Of a stretch of DNA of 64,000 bases, positions 63,655 through 64,000 are shown piece by piece. The translations under genes and the position numbers were made by a program. This DNA comes from Thiopseudomonas alkaliphila (lineage in GTDB: Bacteria > Pseudomonadota > Gammaproteobacteria > Pseudomonadales > Pseudomonadaceae). The stretch lies in the NCBI RefSeq assembly GCF_001267175.1, contig NZ_CP012358.1, positions 908,501-972,500 of the forward strand. The letters run 5' to 3'. The notes below the pieces were generated by a model. That model saw nothing but the letters and a program-made list of their open reading frames with translations. It ran no database searches and had not been told where the DNA came from. Every line of letters begins with the position of its first letter. Position 1 is the first letter of the stretch.

Positions 63655-64000
63655 TTACAAGGCAGCACCAGACTTATGGGATCCTAGTAAGCGCTCAGAG
63701 GCCACCAACACAAATAGCAGAATCACTACCGGCAATACCCAGCCCATGCCTTGCGCGGCGAAGGGCAACTGTTGCATTACCTCTGGTACCCACTGCCCTA
63801 AACCGGCCACCTTTAGCCCATCACAAATACCAAACACCAAGGTTAAGCCAAGACAACTGCTCATAATCAGTGACTCTGAACGCCAATAACGATTGGCTAG
63901 ACTAATTAATACCAAGACAATCGCCAGTGGATACAACCCAACCAACGCTGGCTCGGAAAATTTTAATAACTGCGATAAACCTTGGTTCGCCACTCCCCAG
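63655..64000 (-). CDS. brnQ: Branched-chain amino acid carrier BrnQ (C-terminal part, cut by window edge)
   Basis: The last ~115 residues are visible: GVANQGLSQLLKFSEPALVGLYPLAIVLV, SLIMSSCLGLTLVFGICDGLKVAGLG, and LPFAAQGMGWVLPVVILLFVL. This matches the final helices of LIVCS/BrnQ, the sodium-coupled carrier for Leu, Ile and Val. The frame runs off the window, so the start is not seen. Fits the leucine theme of the neighbouring region. Confidence 0.88.
   Translation of the reverse strand, partial: WGVANQGLSQLLKFSEPALVGLYPLAIVLVLISLANRYWRSESLIMSSCLGLTLVFGICDGLKVAGLGQWVPEVMQQLPFAAQGMGWVLPVVILLFVLVASERLLGSHKSGAAL

Overview
The window looks like chromosomal DNA from a gammaproteobacterium of the Pseudomonas group (Pseudomonadaceae). 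The main reason is gene order: queA-tgt-yajC next to tRNA-Leu, dapA-bamC-purC diverging from gcvR-bcp, a TusA-like gene beside bepA, a P. aeruginosa-like liu leucine-degradation cluster with its MerR regulator, an OprD porin, MetR and phasin genes. Base composition is moderate by eye, lower than in typical Pseudomonas. One stretch around 35.9-38.3 kb is clearly more AT-rich than the rest. No rRNA, CRISPR array or complete insertion sequence was seen.

Layout. 1-2.5 kb: tRNA queuosine synthesis (queA, tgt), the start of yajC, and a tRNA-Leu(CAA) with a strong promoter. 2.8-10.9 kb: single housekeeping genes (DoxX, a methyltransferase, a penicillin-acylase-family lipoprotein, an OmpA-like lipoprotein, GIY-YIG, half-asparaginase plus esterase, rhlB). 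11.4-18.5 kb: the purC/bamC/dapA operon and the divergent gcvR-bcp, then a TusA-like gene, bepA and yeiH. PurC is a long form. 18.7-27.9 kb: efflux pump, endonuclease I, DUF523/DUF1722, a haemolysin-III-like protein, a heme-binding beta-barrel protein, cardiolipin synthase, a small carboxymuconolactone decarboxylase-like protein, a trimethylamine monooxygenase and small proteins. 28.1-35.8 kb: a cobalamin cluster (cbiB, cobC, a cobalamin riboswitch, btuFCD, cobO, cobQ, bluB).

35.9-41.3 kb is accessory DNA: a DUF262/DUF1524 GmrSD-like protein, a frameshifted lipoprotein gene, small proteins, PhzF, an exo/endonuclease-phosphatase protein, and the last codons of an IS3-family transposase. 41.5-60.2 kb reads as one metabolic theme after metR. 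It holds a Liv-type ABC transporter, an OprD porin, an AhpD-like protein, an acyl-CoA ligase, liuABCDE, a 3-oxoacid CoA-transferase, liuR and a PcaC-like protein. Together these could import branched-chain substrates and convert isovaleryl-CoA to acetyl-CoA and acetoacetyl-CoA. A palindrome before liuA and a close copy before livG share 16 identical bases in the same orientation to the gene, which points to joint control, probably by LiuR.

60.2-64 kb: a phasin diverging from a large DUF3141 protein with a basic low-complexity tail, then the 3' end of brnQ.

The most unusual points are a CobQ whose glutaminase Cys is replaced by Gly, the shared liu/liv operator, a LivF with Arg in place of the Walker A Lys, the 13-bp duplication at the DUF262 start, the frameshifted lipoprotein signal peptide, and the phasin/DUF3141 pair. 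I did not find a convincing wholly new multi-gene system. The best defence-like candidate is the DUF262/DUF1524 protein.
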